Positions 1 through 7,790 of a stretch of 64,000 nucleotides of DNA are shown here, piece after piece; within the stretch, counting starts at the first letter, position 1; each line of letters begins with the position of its first letter. Position numbers and translations under genes: made by a program. Source of the DNA: Frigidibacter sp037095735. Its GTDB lineage: Bacteria; Pseudomonadota; Alphaproteobacteria; Rhodobacterales; Rhodobacteraceae. The stretch covers positions 1 through 64,000 of the forward strand of contig NZ_JBAWKD010000010.1 of assembly GCF_037095735.1 (NCBI RefSeq), read 5' to 3'. The notes under the pieces were generated by a model. The model made no database searches, was not told the DNA's origin, and saw only the letters and a program-made list of their open reading frames with translations.

Positions 1-990
1 TTCCCGCTCTGTCTTCAGCCCACGGCAATGATCTCGGCGGTGCCGAGGGTGTTGTATCTGTTCATGATGGCGATGCGGATCTGGATCTCTGCGGTCTGCC
101 GGTCGGGGTCGCGCGAGGCGATGCGTTCGCCGAAGGCTTTCAGGCAATTCATACGTGCCTCGACCCGACTTCGGACGTGGTAGCCGACCGAACGTTTCCA
201 GTTGGCTCGTCCCAGGCGTCGCGTCTCGTGCAGGATGTTGTTTCGGGCGCGGGCGGCCGGGCAATCCTCTTTCCAGGGACGGCCATTCCTGCGGATCGGT
301 ATGAGCGCTTTGGCTCCCCGTGCGACGATCGCCCCATGGCATCGCCTGGTGTCATAGGCGCCGTCAGCCGCGACCGAACAGATCTCTTCATGCTCGGGAA
401 GTTGCGCCAGAAGATCTGGCAGCATCGGGCTGTCGCCCTGCCGACTGGACGTGAATTCGACGGCTCGGACATCGCCGGTCTGCGCGTCCATGCCGATATG
501 GACCTTGCGCCATTGCCTGCGGCGCGACCTACCATGCTTGCGTGCCTGCCACTCGCCATCACCGCGGAACTTGATGCCAGTGCTGTCCACCAGCAAGGTC
601 ACGGGGCCGTGCGGGCGGCGATAGGGGATCTGCACCGCAATCCGTGCCTGACGTCGGCACAGCGTGGAATAATCCGGCCCGGGCCAGTCCAGCCCCGCCA
701 TCTCGATCAGGCTGGCGACCAGCCCAGCCGTCTGCCGTAGCGGCAGGCCGAGCAATACCTTCAGCGTGAGGCAAGTTTGGATCGCGGCCTCCGAGAAGGT
801 CTCTGGGTGACCGCGCTTGCCCGTCTTGGCCGCGTGCCAAGTCATCGTCGGGTCGAACCAGATCGAGAGAGATCCGCGGCGTCGCAGCGCTGCATTGTAG
901 TCGGACCAGTTCGTCGTGCGGTAGCGCGGGGAAGAAGGCTTCGGCATGGCCCGAGGCTAACACTCAGGACTTACGACCTGAATCCGCCTC
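1..990 (-). mobile_element. IS5-type insertion sequence, left end outside the window
   Basis: A single intact DDE transposase gene fills most of this stretch. The next recognisable sequence to the right is the hairpin-repeat region. The terminal inverted repeats cannot be paired because the far end lies before position 1, so the right boundary (around 960-1000) is only a guess. Confidence 0.5.
15..947 (-). CDS. IS5-family transposase
   Basis: A 310-residue DDE transposase that would cut and join the ends of its own element. The N-terminal half has the IS5-type DNA-binding region (residues about 15-100). The catalytic core shows the first Asp in LLVDSTG, the second in AADGAYD and the Glu in SRVEARM, in the expected order and spacing for the IS5 family. 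The frame is open from an ATG at 947 to a TGA at 15, so it appears intact and possibly active. It lies next to the polysaccharide locus and is transcribed leftward, away from the window. Family assignment is firm; the subgroup is not determined. Confidence 0.88.
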   Translation of the reverse strand: MPKPSSPRYRTTNWSDYNAALRRRGSLSIWFDPTMTWHAAKTGKRGHPETFSEAAIQTCLTLKVLLGLPLRQTAGLVASLIEMAGLDWPGPDYSTLCRRQARIAVQIPYRRPHGPVTLLVDSTGIKFRGDGEWQARKHGRSRRRQWRKVHIGMDAQTGDVRAVEFTSSRQGDSPMLPDLLAQLPEHEEICSVAADGAYDTRRCHGAIVARGAKALIPIRRNGRPWKEDCPAARARNNILHETRRLGRANWKRSVGYHVRSRVEARMNCLKAFGERIASRDPDRQTAEIQIRIAIMNRYNTLGTAEIIAVG

Positions 991-1022
991 ACCGATAAGT
1001 GCAACAACGCCGGTCCCGGTCG

Positions 1023-1046
1023 AAACCTTTCGCGTGCGAAAGGTTT
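1023..1046. repeat. hairpin repeat, copy 1 (GT loop variant)
   Basis: An 11-bp inverted repeat AAACCTTTCGC / GCGAAAGGTTT with a two-base GT loop, followed on the + strand by extra T residues. It is the first of three copies in the 381-bp gene-free gap between the transposase and the pssE-like gene, and resembles an intrinsic terminator. The rest of the gap shows no coding sequence. Confidence 0.85.
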
Positions 1047-1183
1047 TTGGCGCAGTCCCGCGACCGCGGGCCCGTCAGCTTCATGGCCTGATCCGCATTC
1101 GGGCCCGATCCGCACCAGGGCAGATCGTCAAAAGACCCTGTTTCGGGCGAAAAGACTCTCTCGGGGCCCTGCCCGGGGCTCGA

Positions 1184-1207
1184 AAACCTTTCGCGCGCGA
1201 AAGGTTT
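1184..1207. repeat. hairpin repeat, copy 2
   Basis: A perfect 24-nt palindrome, AAACCTTTCGCG followed by CGCGAAAGGTTT. It differs from the first copy only in the loop and is identical to the third. It lies 161 bp from copy 1 and 122 bp from copy 3. Confidence 0.88.
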
Positions 1208-1305
1208 CGGCGGTCCCTCTGCGCGGCAGCCGCCGGCCCAGCCCGCGCGCGCCCGGCTCTGGACACCCTCTTCGGATCCGGTCCCGCGACCTGTGTCGGG
1301 TTCGA

Positions 1306-1329
1306 AAACCTTTCGCGCGCGAAAGGTTT
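1306..1329 (-). terminator. hairpin repeat, copy 3, at the stop codon of the pssE-like gene
   Basis: Same 24-nt perfect palindrome as at 1184. The last base is shared with the stop codon of the leftward pssE-like gene (TGA at 1331-1329), so on the minus strand the hairpin starts inside the stop codon. This position fits a transcription terminator for the PssD/PssE unit. Confidence 0.7.
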
Positions 1330-1826
1330 CAGCCGGCGATGAAGCTGCGCAGCCGGGCCACCAGCGCGGCATGCGAGGGGCCCATCTCGGTCGCCGGCGG
1401 CGGCGGCGCGAGGTCGGGGCGGGCCAGCAGCGGGCCCAGATCCGCCACCTCCCAAGCGACATGCACGCCTGGCAGCGCCTCGACCTGGCGGGCGGTGGCC
1501 AGCTGGTGGTCGTTGCGGTGCTCGCCCATCGCATGGCGGCGCGGCAGCACCACCAAGGGCTTGCCCCAGCGCCGCGCCGACAGGATCGTGCCGATCCCGG
1601 CATGGCCCACCACCACGCGGGCGGCGGTGAAATGCGTCTCGAACTCGGCGGGCGTCAGGGTCCGGTGCAGCGAAAGTCCGGGAGAGGGGCCGGCTCCGGT
1701 CCAGCCCGGCGCGGGCTCGGTCCCGGTCTGGATCACGATCTCTTCGCCAAGGGTCGGGACGAGGGCGACGAGCGCCTCGATCAGGCGGGGGAAGGGCAGC
1801 TGGGTGCCGACGGTGGCGAAGATCAC
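1329..1826 (-). CDS. pssE: PssE/ALG13-like glycosyltransferase catalytic subunit
   Basis: A 165-residue glycosyltransferase of the GT28 C-terminal (ALG13/PssE/Cps14G) type. It should be the donor-binding half of a split beta-glycosyltransferase acting on a lipid-linked sugar at the inner face of the cytoplasmic membrane. The N-terminus IFATVGTQLPFPRLIEAL matches the family's VTVG start. The C-terminal half carries VVVGHAGIGTI, VVLPRR and the EHRNDHQ segment typical of the nucleotide-sugar site. The start is taken as GTG at 1826, because the conserved domain begins there and it overlaps the TGA of the upstream pssD-like gene by 4 nt (GTGA). In rhizobia the PssD/PssE pair transfers glucuronic acid; the sugar used here is not known. 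Confidence 0.82.
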   Translation of the reverse strand: MIFATVGTQLPFPRLIEALVALVPTLGEEIVIQTGTEPAPGWTGAGPSPGLSLHRTLTPAEFETHFTAARVVVGHAGIGTILSARRWGKPLVVLPRRHAMGEHRNDHQLATARQVEALPGVHVAWEVADLGPLLARPDLAPPPPATEMGPSHAALVARLRSFIAG

Positions 1827-2299
1827 AGCACCGCCCCCGCGTAATCCGCGCCGGCCTCGGCCGCGACATGCTCCCATTGCGACATCCACAGATGCGCGAA
1901 GCGCCGGGCGAGCCGGCCCGAGGAGGACATCTCCTCGGCATTGGCGACGCTGTCGACCCAGATGGTGCGCGCCCCCATGGCCCGGCCGATCGCCAGCGCG
2001 ATCACCCCGGGCAGCGCCCCGGTAGAGAGGATCACCTGCGGGCGCAGCCGCAGGATCAGTCCGGCCAGCCGCAGCGTGCAGGCCAGCGCCGCCGCCTTCT
2101 CGTCGCGGTTGCAGTCGGGGATCAGGTGATAGGGCCGGGCGTCGAACTGCTCGGGCAGGCCGGGCAGGGTGGTGGCGAAGGTCACGTCATGGCCCTCGAA
2201 GGCCGGGCGCATCAGCATCAGCTGCTGCCAGTGTCCACCGCCCGAGGCGATCGCCAATATCCGTTTCGTCACCCTGTCCGCTCCGTCTCTCGTCTTCAT
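1823..2299 (-). CDS. pssD: PssD/ALG14-like glycosyltransferase subunit
   Basis: A 158-residue partner of the PssE-like protein, related to ALG14/Cps14F/PssD, which tethers the catalytic half to the membrane and helps bind the acceptor. The glycine-rich start KRILAIASGGGHWQQL and the segment VILSTGALPGVIAL, followed by WVDSVANAEEMS, are typical of this family. The start is set at ATG 2299 because the conserved region begins about ten residues later. A GTG at 2272 is an alternative. It is translationally coupled to the downstream pssE-like gene. The upstream 245 bp separates it from a divergent GT2 gene and should hold both promoters. Confidence 0.8.
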   Translation of the reverse strand: MKTRDGADRVTKRILAIASGGGHWQQLMLMRPAFEGHDVTFATTLPGLPEQFDARPYHLIPDCNRDEKAAALACTLRLAGLILRLRPQVILSTGALPGVIALAIGRAMGARTIWVDSVANAEEMSSSGRLARRFAHLWMSQWEHVAAEAGADYAGAVL

Positions 2300-2543
2300 G
2301 CTCTGATGGCGCCAGACTGCGGTGCAAAGCGGCCGCTTGCAACGCCGTCCCGGCGGCAAACGCCGCAGCGCGGCAAAAGGGGCCAGCGCCCCTGTTCGGG
2401 CAACGGATTGTCCCTGCCTTGTCCACGATGATCGCAAGAACGACATGCCGATGGCGATGCACGGAACCTATTCCGCGCCGCGGCGATTGCGCTCCGGGGC
2501 GGGGACATTCAGACTGGTACGACTAGTAGGAACAGGCGGCAAG

Positions 2544-3575
2544 ATGACGACGACGGATCTGGAACCCGGGACTTGGACCGCAGCGAGCGGCGGGATGCCG
2601 CTTCCCGCAGCAACGACGGCCGCCGGACGCCCCTCGCCATCGCCCCGCGGCCCCGACCTCACGGTCATTGTCGTCAGCTACAACACCCGCGCGCTGACCC
2701 TGAAATGTCTCGAGACGCTTTATTCCAACACCGCAGTGCCCTTCCGCTGCGTGCTCTGGGACAACGATTCAGAGGATGGTTCGGCAACGGCGGTGGCGGC
2801 GGCATTCCCTCAGGTGGATGTTGTGGCGTCTCGGGACAATCTCGGTTTTGCGCGGGCCAACAATGTCGTCGCGGAAGGCGCCGATACCGAATGGCTGCTG
2901 CTTCTGAACCCGGACACCGAAGTGCATCCGGGGGCGATCGATGCGCTGATGGCCTTTTCGATGGCTCACCCCGAGGCAGGCATCACAGGCGGCCGCACGG
3001 TGTTTCCTGACGGCTCGCTGAACATCGCCTCCTGCTGGATGCGCATCACGCCCTGGTCGGCATTCTGCATGGCGACCGGTCTCACGACGGTCTTCCGCGG
3101 CTCGGCCCTGTTCAATCCCGAGGGAATGGGCAGCTGGCAGCGCGACACGGTGCGCGAGGTCGACATCGTGGTCGGCTGCTTCCTGATGATCCGCCGCAGC
3201 CTCTGGAACGAACTCGGCGGCTTCGATCTGCGCTACTTCATGTATGGCGAAGAGGCAGACCTCTGCCTGCGCGCCCGGGCGAAAGGCTACCGGCCGATGA
3301 TCACCCCCGAGGCGCAGATCATGCATCTGGTGGGGGCTTCGTCGGGCAAGGTCGCCAACAAGGTGATGATGGTCGCCAAGAGCCGGGTGACGCTGATCCG
3401 CGATCACTGGCCCGCGGCTTTGGTGCCGCTCGGGGTCGGGCTGATGTGGCTCTGGGCCGGCACGCGGGTTGCCGCGGCGCTGGCCCTGGCGCTTGCCGGG
3501 CGCGGGGCGGCGCTGGAGAAGTGGCGCCTGATCTGGGCCGGACGCCGCGACTGGCTGGCGGGGTACCGTGCATGA
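2544..3575 (+). CDS. Family 2 glycosyltransferase, rhamnosyltransferase-like
   Basis: A 343-residue inverting GT2 enzyme, probably adding one sugar (possibly rhamnose) to the lipid-linked repeat unit at the inner membrane. The nucleotide-binding start is LTVIVVSYNTRALTLKCLE (residues about 38-55) and the metal-binding region is WLLLLNPDTEVHPGA. The GGFDLRYFMYGEEADLC motif is typical of the WbbL/RfbF group. About 35 low-complexity residues precede the domain. ATG 2544 is used, as residues further upstream do not look coding. The stop overlaps the start of the acyltransferase gene by 4 nt (ATGA), so the two are coupled. A C-terminal hydrophobic stretch (about residues 290-320) may anchor it to the membrane. 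Confidence 0.86.
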   Translation: MTTTDLEPGTWTAASGGMPLPAATTAAGRPSPSPRGPDLTVIVVSYNTRALTLKCLETLYSNTAVPFRCVLWDNDSEDGSATAVAAAFPQVDVVASRDNLGFARANNVVAEGADTEWLLLLNPDTEVHPGAIDALMAFSMAHPEAGITGGRTVFPDGSLNIASCWMRITPWSAFCMATGLTTVFRGSALFNPEGMGSWQRDTVREVDIVVGCFLMIRRSLWNELGGFDLRYFMYGEEADLCLRARAKGYRPMITPEAQIMHLVGASSGKVANKVMMVAKSRVTLIRDHWPAALVPLGVGLMWLWAGTRVAAALALALAGRGAALEKWRLIWAGRRDWLAGYRA

Positions 3576-4141
3576 GCGCGCAAGACCCTGCTCACAAGGC
3601 GCGTCCCTCGAAGGCGGCGCGGTTGCTGCGCTTGCTGAAGTCGACCTGCGACCCCCGGGCCTGGGCCCATGCGGTGAAGATCGTCAATTACTACAACTAT
3701 TCCCACGTCCAGCCGCTGCGAAAGATCCGGCTCGGCCCCGGAGCGAACATCAGTCCGACGGCTCTCTTCGCGAATCCCGAAAGGATCGAGATCGGGGCGC
3801 GGGTGCGCATCGGGTCGGACTGCATGCTCTGGGCGGGGCCGGGCCGCGGCCGGCTGGTGATCGGGGAGGACGTGTTGTTCGGACCGGGAGTGATGATCAC
3901 GGCTGCCAACTACCGCTTCGACGACGGACATCCGGTCACGGATCAGGCGATGGACGAAGCCGATGTGGTGATCGGCAACGATGTCTGGCTTGGAACCCGT
4001 GCGGTGATCCTGCCCGGGGCGCGGATCGGCGATGGTGCGATCATCGGGGCCCATGCGGTGGTGCGGGGCGAGATCCCGGCGATGGCGGTCGCGGTCGGCG
4101 CTCCGGCCCGGGTCGTCTCGCAGCGCATCATCGGCGGCTGA
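3572..4141 (+). CDS. Hexapeptide-repeat (left-handed beta-helix) O-acyltransferase
   Basis: A 189-residue WbbJ/maltose-O-acetyltransferase-type enzyme expected to transfer an acetyl (or other acyl) group from acyl-CoA to a sugar of the polysaccharide. Successive hexapeptide turns are visible: ISPTALFANPERIEIG, VRIGSD, LVIGEDVLFGPG, then DVVIGNDVWLGTRA, VILPGARIGDGAIIGA and PAMAVAVGAPARVV. The likely active-site His is in the region after VMITAAN. The first 50 residues are basic and not part of the helix. It follows the GT2 gene by a 4-nt overlap and its last 14 bp overlap, tail to tail, the end of the EEP hydrolase gene on the other strand. Confidence 0.86.
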   Translation: MSAQDPAHKARPSKAARLLRLLKSTCDPRAWAHAVKIVNYYNYSHVQPLRKIRLGPGANISPTALFANPERIEIGARVRIGSDCMLWAGPGRGRLVIGEDVLFGPGVMITAANYRFDDGHPVTDQAMDEADVVIGNDVWLGTRAVILPGARIGDGAIIGAHAVVRGEIPAMAVAVGAPARVVSQRIIGG

Positions 4142-5156
4142 TCCGCTCGGGCGCGGCATCCCAAACCACCCGGGCCCGCAGCCCGCGGTGGTTCGAGCCG
4201 AGATCCTCTCCCCAGGGACGCAGCCCTTCCAGCCGGGCGCCGCCCGCCACGAGCATGTGGTCGATCGGCACACCGAAACGCCCGGCCCAGGCCGGCCATG
4301 TTGCCACCGGCCAAGCCGGTGCAGCAAGCTTGGCCTCGGTCATGAGGGCGCGCATCGGGCGGCTCCAGTCGGCGCTGTTGAAATCGCCGGTCACCAGCAC
4401 CGGGCCCGGCGCCTGCCGGGTGCGGTCGATCACGTACCAGCGATCGTCCTCGAGATAGCCGTAGAACCAGGGCTTGGCGATATGCGCGGCAATCACCGTC
4501 AAGGGCGGGCTGTGCTCTGGCGCGCCCTCGGGGCGCAGCGCGAAGCGCAGCAGCCGCCCGGGGCGTGAGCTGGGCAACCGCTGTACCGAGCCTGGCAAGA
4601 AGGCGTGCCGCGACAGGGCTACGACCTCGCAGATCCGGTGGTGGTCGCAGCCGATCCTTGCGGGATATCCCCGCGCGAGCCGGGCGAGTTCGGGGCGCAG
4701 CGGGCTGGCTTCTGCCAGGATCACGAGGTCGGCCCCGCTTTCCTCGATTGCCGCGGCGAGCTGCGAGGGGGGGGTGGGATTGTCCATGAAGAGGTTGAGC
4801 CAGATCACGTCGAGACCGGTGGAGAGACGGGTGGAGGCCGCTTCCGGACGGAGGGGGGGCGCGGCGTTCGCTGCCTGCAGCTGCTGACCGATCATCAGGC
4901 CTGCCGCGCCTCCGGACGCCGTGATCAGGGCTGCCAGCCCCAGTGCCAGAGTGCTGCGCCCGGGGCGTATGGCCAGCGCTGCGGCTGCCAGCAGGGCCGC
5001 CAGTCCGAGCATGTGCGGCGCAAGCGAGTCTAGCATCCGCCCGAAGGTTCCAAGCACCGCGCCGTCCGGCCAAAGCGGACTGGTCGCACCTGCCAGCGCG
5101 AGCGCCGCGGCGAGGCGTGTCAGTCGACGGGCCACGGCGCCGGACGGTCCGAGCAT
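4128..5156 (-). CDS. Membrane-anchored endonuclease/exonuclease/phosphatase-fold hydrolase
   Basis: A 342-residue protein with about three hydrophobic segments in the first 100 residues, followed by an EEP-fold domain, so the catalytic part is probably periplasmic. The domain shows the expected series of metal and catalytic residues: WLNLFMDNP, the Glu in DLVILAEASP, AAHIAKPW, VTGDFNSADWS, the Asp-His in IDHML and the final SNHRGL. Members of this fold cleave phosphodiesters in nucleic acids, lipids or sugars; the substrate here is unknown. ATG 5156 sits 5 nt after the stop of the upstream acyltransferase gene, so the two form an operon. A role in releasing or trimming a phosphate-linked glycan is inference only. 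Confidence 0.78.
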   Translation of the reverse strand: MLGPSGAVARRLTRLAAALALAGATSPLWPDGAVLGTFGRMLDSLAPHMLGLAALLAAAALAIRPGRSTLALGLAALITASGGAAGLMIGQQLQAANAAPPLRPEAASTRLSTGLDVIWLNLFMDNPTPPSQLAAAIEESGADLVILAEASPLRPELARLARGYPARIGCDHHRICEVVALSRHAFLPGSVQRLPSSRPGRLLRFALRPEGAPEHSPPLTVIAAHIAKPWFYGYLEDDRWYVIDRTRQAPGPVLVTGDFNSADWSRPMRALMTEAKLAAPAWPVATWPAWAGRFGVPIDHMLVAGGARLEGLRPWGEDLGSNHRGLRARVVWDAAPERISRR

Positions 5157-5161
5157 TCCGA

Positions 5162-6247
5162 TCAGCCTCGGGGCCGACTGCCGATCGCTGGTCTGGCGCC
5201 GACACGCCCGAGCCGGGCAAGAATCCGGCTCTTGGCGTCGAGCGCAGGCCGTTCGAGGATGTGCCAGGACAGGATGGCGCAGAGCAGTGTCGGCGGCAGG
5301 GAGTAGAGGACATTCTCCAGCGGCGTTTGCGCCCCGAAAGCCCAGACGGCCCATCCCTGCAGCGGGAAGGCATAGAGATAGATGCCGTAGGAATAGTCTC
5401 CGACGCGGTTGTAGACGCGCAGCACGCCCCGCGGGACATACCCTGCCCAGAAGGTGGCGTAGCTGACCGCAAGGATGAGGGCGGGATAATAGACTGCGCT
5501 GTCTCGCGTGGCCCAGGCCAGGCCCGCGGTCAGCGCGACGCCGACGATCGACATCGGCAGCCGGTCCCGCCAGACGTGGAATCCCGCGCCCAGAGCGAAG
5601 GGAAGCGACAGTTGCAGGAATTCGGGCAGCGGTTGCGGCAGCCGGACAGCGTAGCTCAGCAGGACCCAAGCCACGCCATAAGCTGCCAGCAGCGCCGTTG
5701 CCCGCATCCGGCTGGCCCATAGGCCGAGGAGACCGGCGGCGAAGACGCCCATGTAGCAGGTCACCTCGTGGCGCAGCGTCCAGATCGAACCGACGATGCT
5801 ATGGAACGGCTGGTGTTCGAAGACCCCTGGCAGCGTGAAGACCGGCTTGTAGAGCACGAGGTTGCGCAGGAAGAACAGATAGGTTTCGGGCAGGGTCAGA
5901 TAGTCGCTGGCCCAGAGTTCGGTCACGACCGGCCCCAGCAGGAAGGCGACCAGCGCGAGGTTGACGATCAACCCGGGAAACAGGCGCAATGCGCGGGCAA
6001 GCAGGAAGCTGGCATGGCTCGACGAGCGCTCGAAGCTCGCGGTGATGAGAAAGCCCGAGACCGCGAAGAACACGACCACCGCGAGGAAGCCCAGCGGATG
6101 GCCGACACTTTGCTTCAGCGGTTCGGTCGATCCCGCACCGAGCGCGATGGGCCAGGCATGGGAGACCAGCACCGCAGTGGCTGCGATCGCCCTTATCAGA
6201 TTGAGGTTGTTGTCGCGCCCGGTGGCGAGGGTGCCAAGAGAGGTCAT
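5162..6247 (-). CDS. Acyltransferase family 3 membrane protein
   Basis: A 361-residue integral membrane acyltransferase (OafA/ExoZ type) with about ten membrane segments. It would move an acyl group across the membrane onto the polysaccharide. The catalytic His lies near the N-terminus in VLVSHAWPIAL, after NLIRAIAA. The second family motif is VVVFFAVSGFLITAS followed by the conserved Arg of LLARALRLFPG. Starts at ATG 6247 and is followed after 5 nt by the EEP hydrolase gene. It is one of three AT3 proteins in the window, which suggests several acyl decorations. Confidence 0.88.
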   Translation of the reverse strand: MTSLGTLATGRDNNLNLIRAIAATAVLVSHAWPIALGAGSTEPLKQSVGHPLGFLAVVVFFAVSGFLITASFERSSSHASFLLARALRLFPGLIVNLALVAFLLGPVVTELWASDYLTLPETYLFFLRNLVLYKPVFTLPGVFEHQPFHSIVGSIWTLRHEVTCYMGVFAAGLLGLWASRMRATALLAAYGVAWVLLSYAVRLPQPLPEFLQLSLPFALGAGFHVWRDRLPMSIVGVALTAGLAWATRDSAVYYPALILAVSYATFWAGYVPRGVLRVYNRVGDYSYGIYLYAFPLQGWAVWAFGAQTPLENVLYSLPPTLLCAILSWHILERPALDAKSRILARLGRVGARPAIGSRPRG

Positions 6248-6410
6248 GCGGCGGGCGGGGTCCTTCTGAAGGCCTTGAGAGCGGCGGGCATGTCGTTAAC
6301 GGCGGCAAAGGCTTCGTGGGTCCGGTCGCGGACCCTCAAATTTCTCGCGCGTGCAGAACCATAACCCCGAAGGCGGCGGAAAGGCCAGAAGCGGGCAGCC
6401 CGATCGGTCG

Positions 6411-7607
6411 TCACGCTTGCGAGACAGGGCCGGTGCGTGCACTGTCAGCGAGTTCGCGCAGCATCGCTTCCAGCCGCGCGGCCATCGCCGCGCTGTCGAA
6501 GCGGGCGGCCAGCGCCCGCGCCCGCGCGCCCATCCGCGCCCGCGCCGCCGGGTCGCGCGCCAGCGCCAGCATCCGCGCCGCCTGCCCCGCCACATCGCCC
6601 TCGGCGAAGAGATGACCGTTCTCGCCCTCGACCATCTGGTCGACGAGCCCCCCCGAGGCCGACGCCAGCAGCGGAAGACCCGCCGCGCCCGCCTCGGTCA
6701 GGGTGACGCCGAAGCCCTCGACCCAGCCGCGGTGGCGGCGCGAATGCTGCAGGTAGACGTGGGCCTGCGCCAGCTCGGCCGCGATCGCCTTGGGCGCGAG
6801 CCGCCCGGTCAGACGCACCCGCCCCTGGAGCCCGCGCGCGCGGATTTCGGCCGAGAGAGGGTCGAAGAGCGGACCGAAACCGATCAGCACCAGCTCGGCT
6901 TCCGGGCAGTCGGGCAGGATCCGGGCGAAGGCCTCGAGGCTCTCGCGCATGCCCTTCTCCTCCGACAGTCGCCCGACGGAGACGAAGCGCACCGGGGTCG
7001 CGGCGGTCGCCGGCGGCTGGGCGGGCAGCGGCCCGGCGGCGAACAGCGCGAGCGGCGCGCCGCAGGGAATCACCTCGACCCGGGGCGGCAGGCCGAGCGG
7101 GGCCAGCCGCTCGAGCTGGTGGGCGCCGACCGCGACCAGACCCTGCGCCCGGGCCAGAGCCTGTTTCAGGGCGGCGCGATAGGCCGGCTCCGCCATCAGC
7201 GCCGAGGCGTCGCGACCATGGACATGGATCACCAGCGGCAGGTCCGGCGGCAGCGCCTGAGCCAGCGGGATCGCCGACCAGCCGAACTGCGCCAGCACGA
7301 TGTCGGGACGCGCCCGGTCCAGGGCGCGGACGATCGCGGCACGCTCGGCGCCCGAGATCCGGTAGGCGCCGGCCCGGCCCGCCTTGCGCAGCCCACGCGC
7401 CAGCAGGCCGCGCGGGGCGGGGAAGGGCCCCTCGATCGCCGCCGTGGCAAGGCCCGGCGGCGGCGGCGCGGCCTCGGGGTGACGCTCCCAGCCCAGAAGC
7501 GTGGTCGCGAAGCCGTCCAGCGCCAGCGCCTGACGCTCCATCCAGACTTCGGACGGAATGCCGAGGCTACGGGTGACCACGGCGAGGCGGGGCGGCGATG
7601 TGGGCAT
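6411..7607 (-). CDS. Family 4 glycosyltransferase (GT-B, group 1)
   Basis: A 398-residue retaining GT-B glycosyltransferase. The N-terminal acceptor domain begins PPRLAVVTRSLGIPSEVWMER, and the linker contains VIHVHGRDASAL. The C-terminal donor domain has RFVSVGRLSEEKGM and the conserved EGFGVTLTEAGAAGLPLLAS, which carries the E-x7-E motif of family GT4. AGGA lies 7 nt before the ATG at 7607. It is divergent from the GT2 gene at 7791, with a 183-bp shared upstream region. It acts at the cytoplasmic face on a lipid-linked glycan; donor and linkage are unknown. Confidence 0.88.
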   Translation of the reverse strand: MPTSPPRLAVVTRSLGIPSEVWMERQALALDGFATTLLGWERHPEAAPPPPGLATAAIEGPFPAPRGLLARGLRKAGRAGAYRISGAERAAIVRALDRARPDIVLAQFGWSAIPLAQALPPDLPLVIHVHGRDASALMAEPAYRAALKQALARAQGLVAVGAHQLERLAPLGLPPRVEVIPCGAPLALFAAGPLPAQPPATAATPVRFVSVGRLSEEKGMRESLEAFARILPDCPEAELVLIGFGPLFDPLSAEIRARGLQGRVRLTGRLAPKAIAAELAQAHVYLQHSRRHRGWVEGFGVTLTEAGAAGLPLLASASGGLVDQMVEGENGHLFAEGDVAGQAARMLALARDPAARARMGARARALAARFDSAAMAARLEAMLRELADSARTGPVSQA

Positions 7608-7790
7608 GGGACGTCCTGTCGAGAGGGCCGGGGAGGCGGCAGCAGGGCGATCTTGGGGATTTGGCCGGGAAGGTCCAGCGCCTTGCCGTCCGGTCGGCGT
7701 CTGTCACCGTCACGGTTGACGGCGGACCGGCGCGGGCCATCATGCAGGCGGGGCCGGCTTCCGGGTCCCGCTGCGAAAGGATGCCACCGC

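Noticed and set aside
1023..1329. CRISPR-like array
   Set aside because: Only three palindromic copies, unequal spacing (161 and 122 bp), no spacer-like regularity and no cas genes in the window.
6351..7790. A long upstream extension of the GT2 gene at 7791
   Set aside because: This part is antisense to the GT4 gene and Arg/Gln-rich without domain features; the GT2 fold begins about 25 residues after the TTG at 7791.
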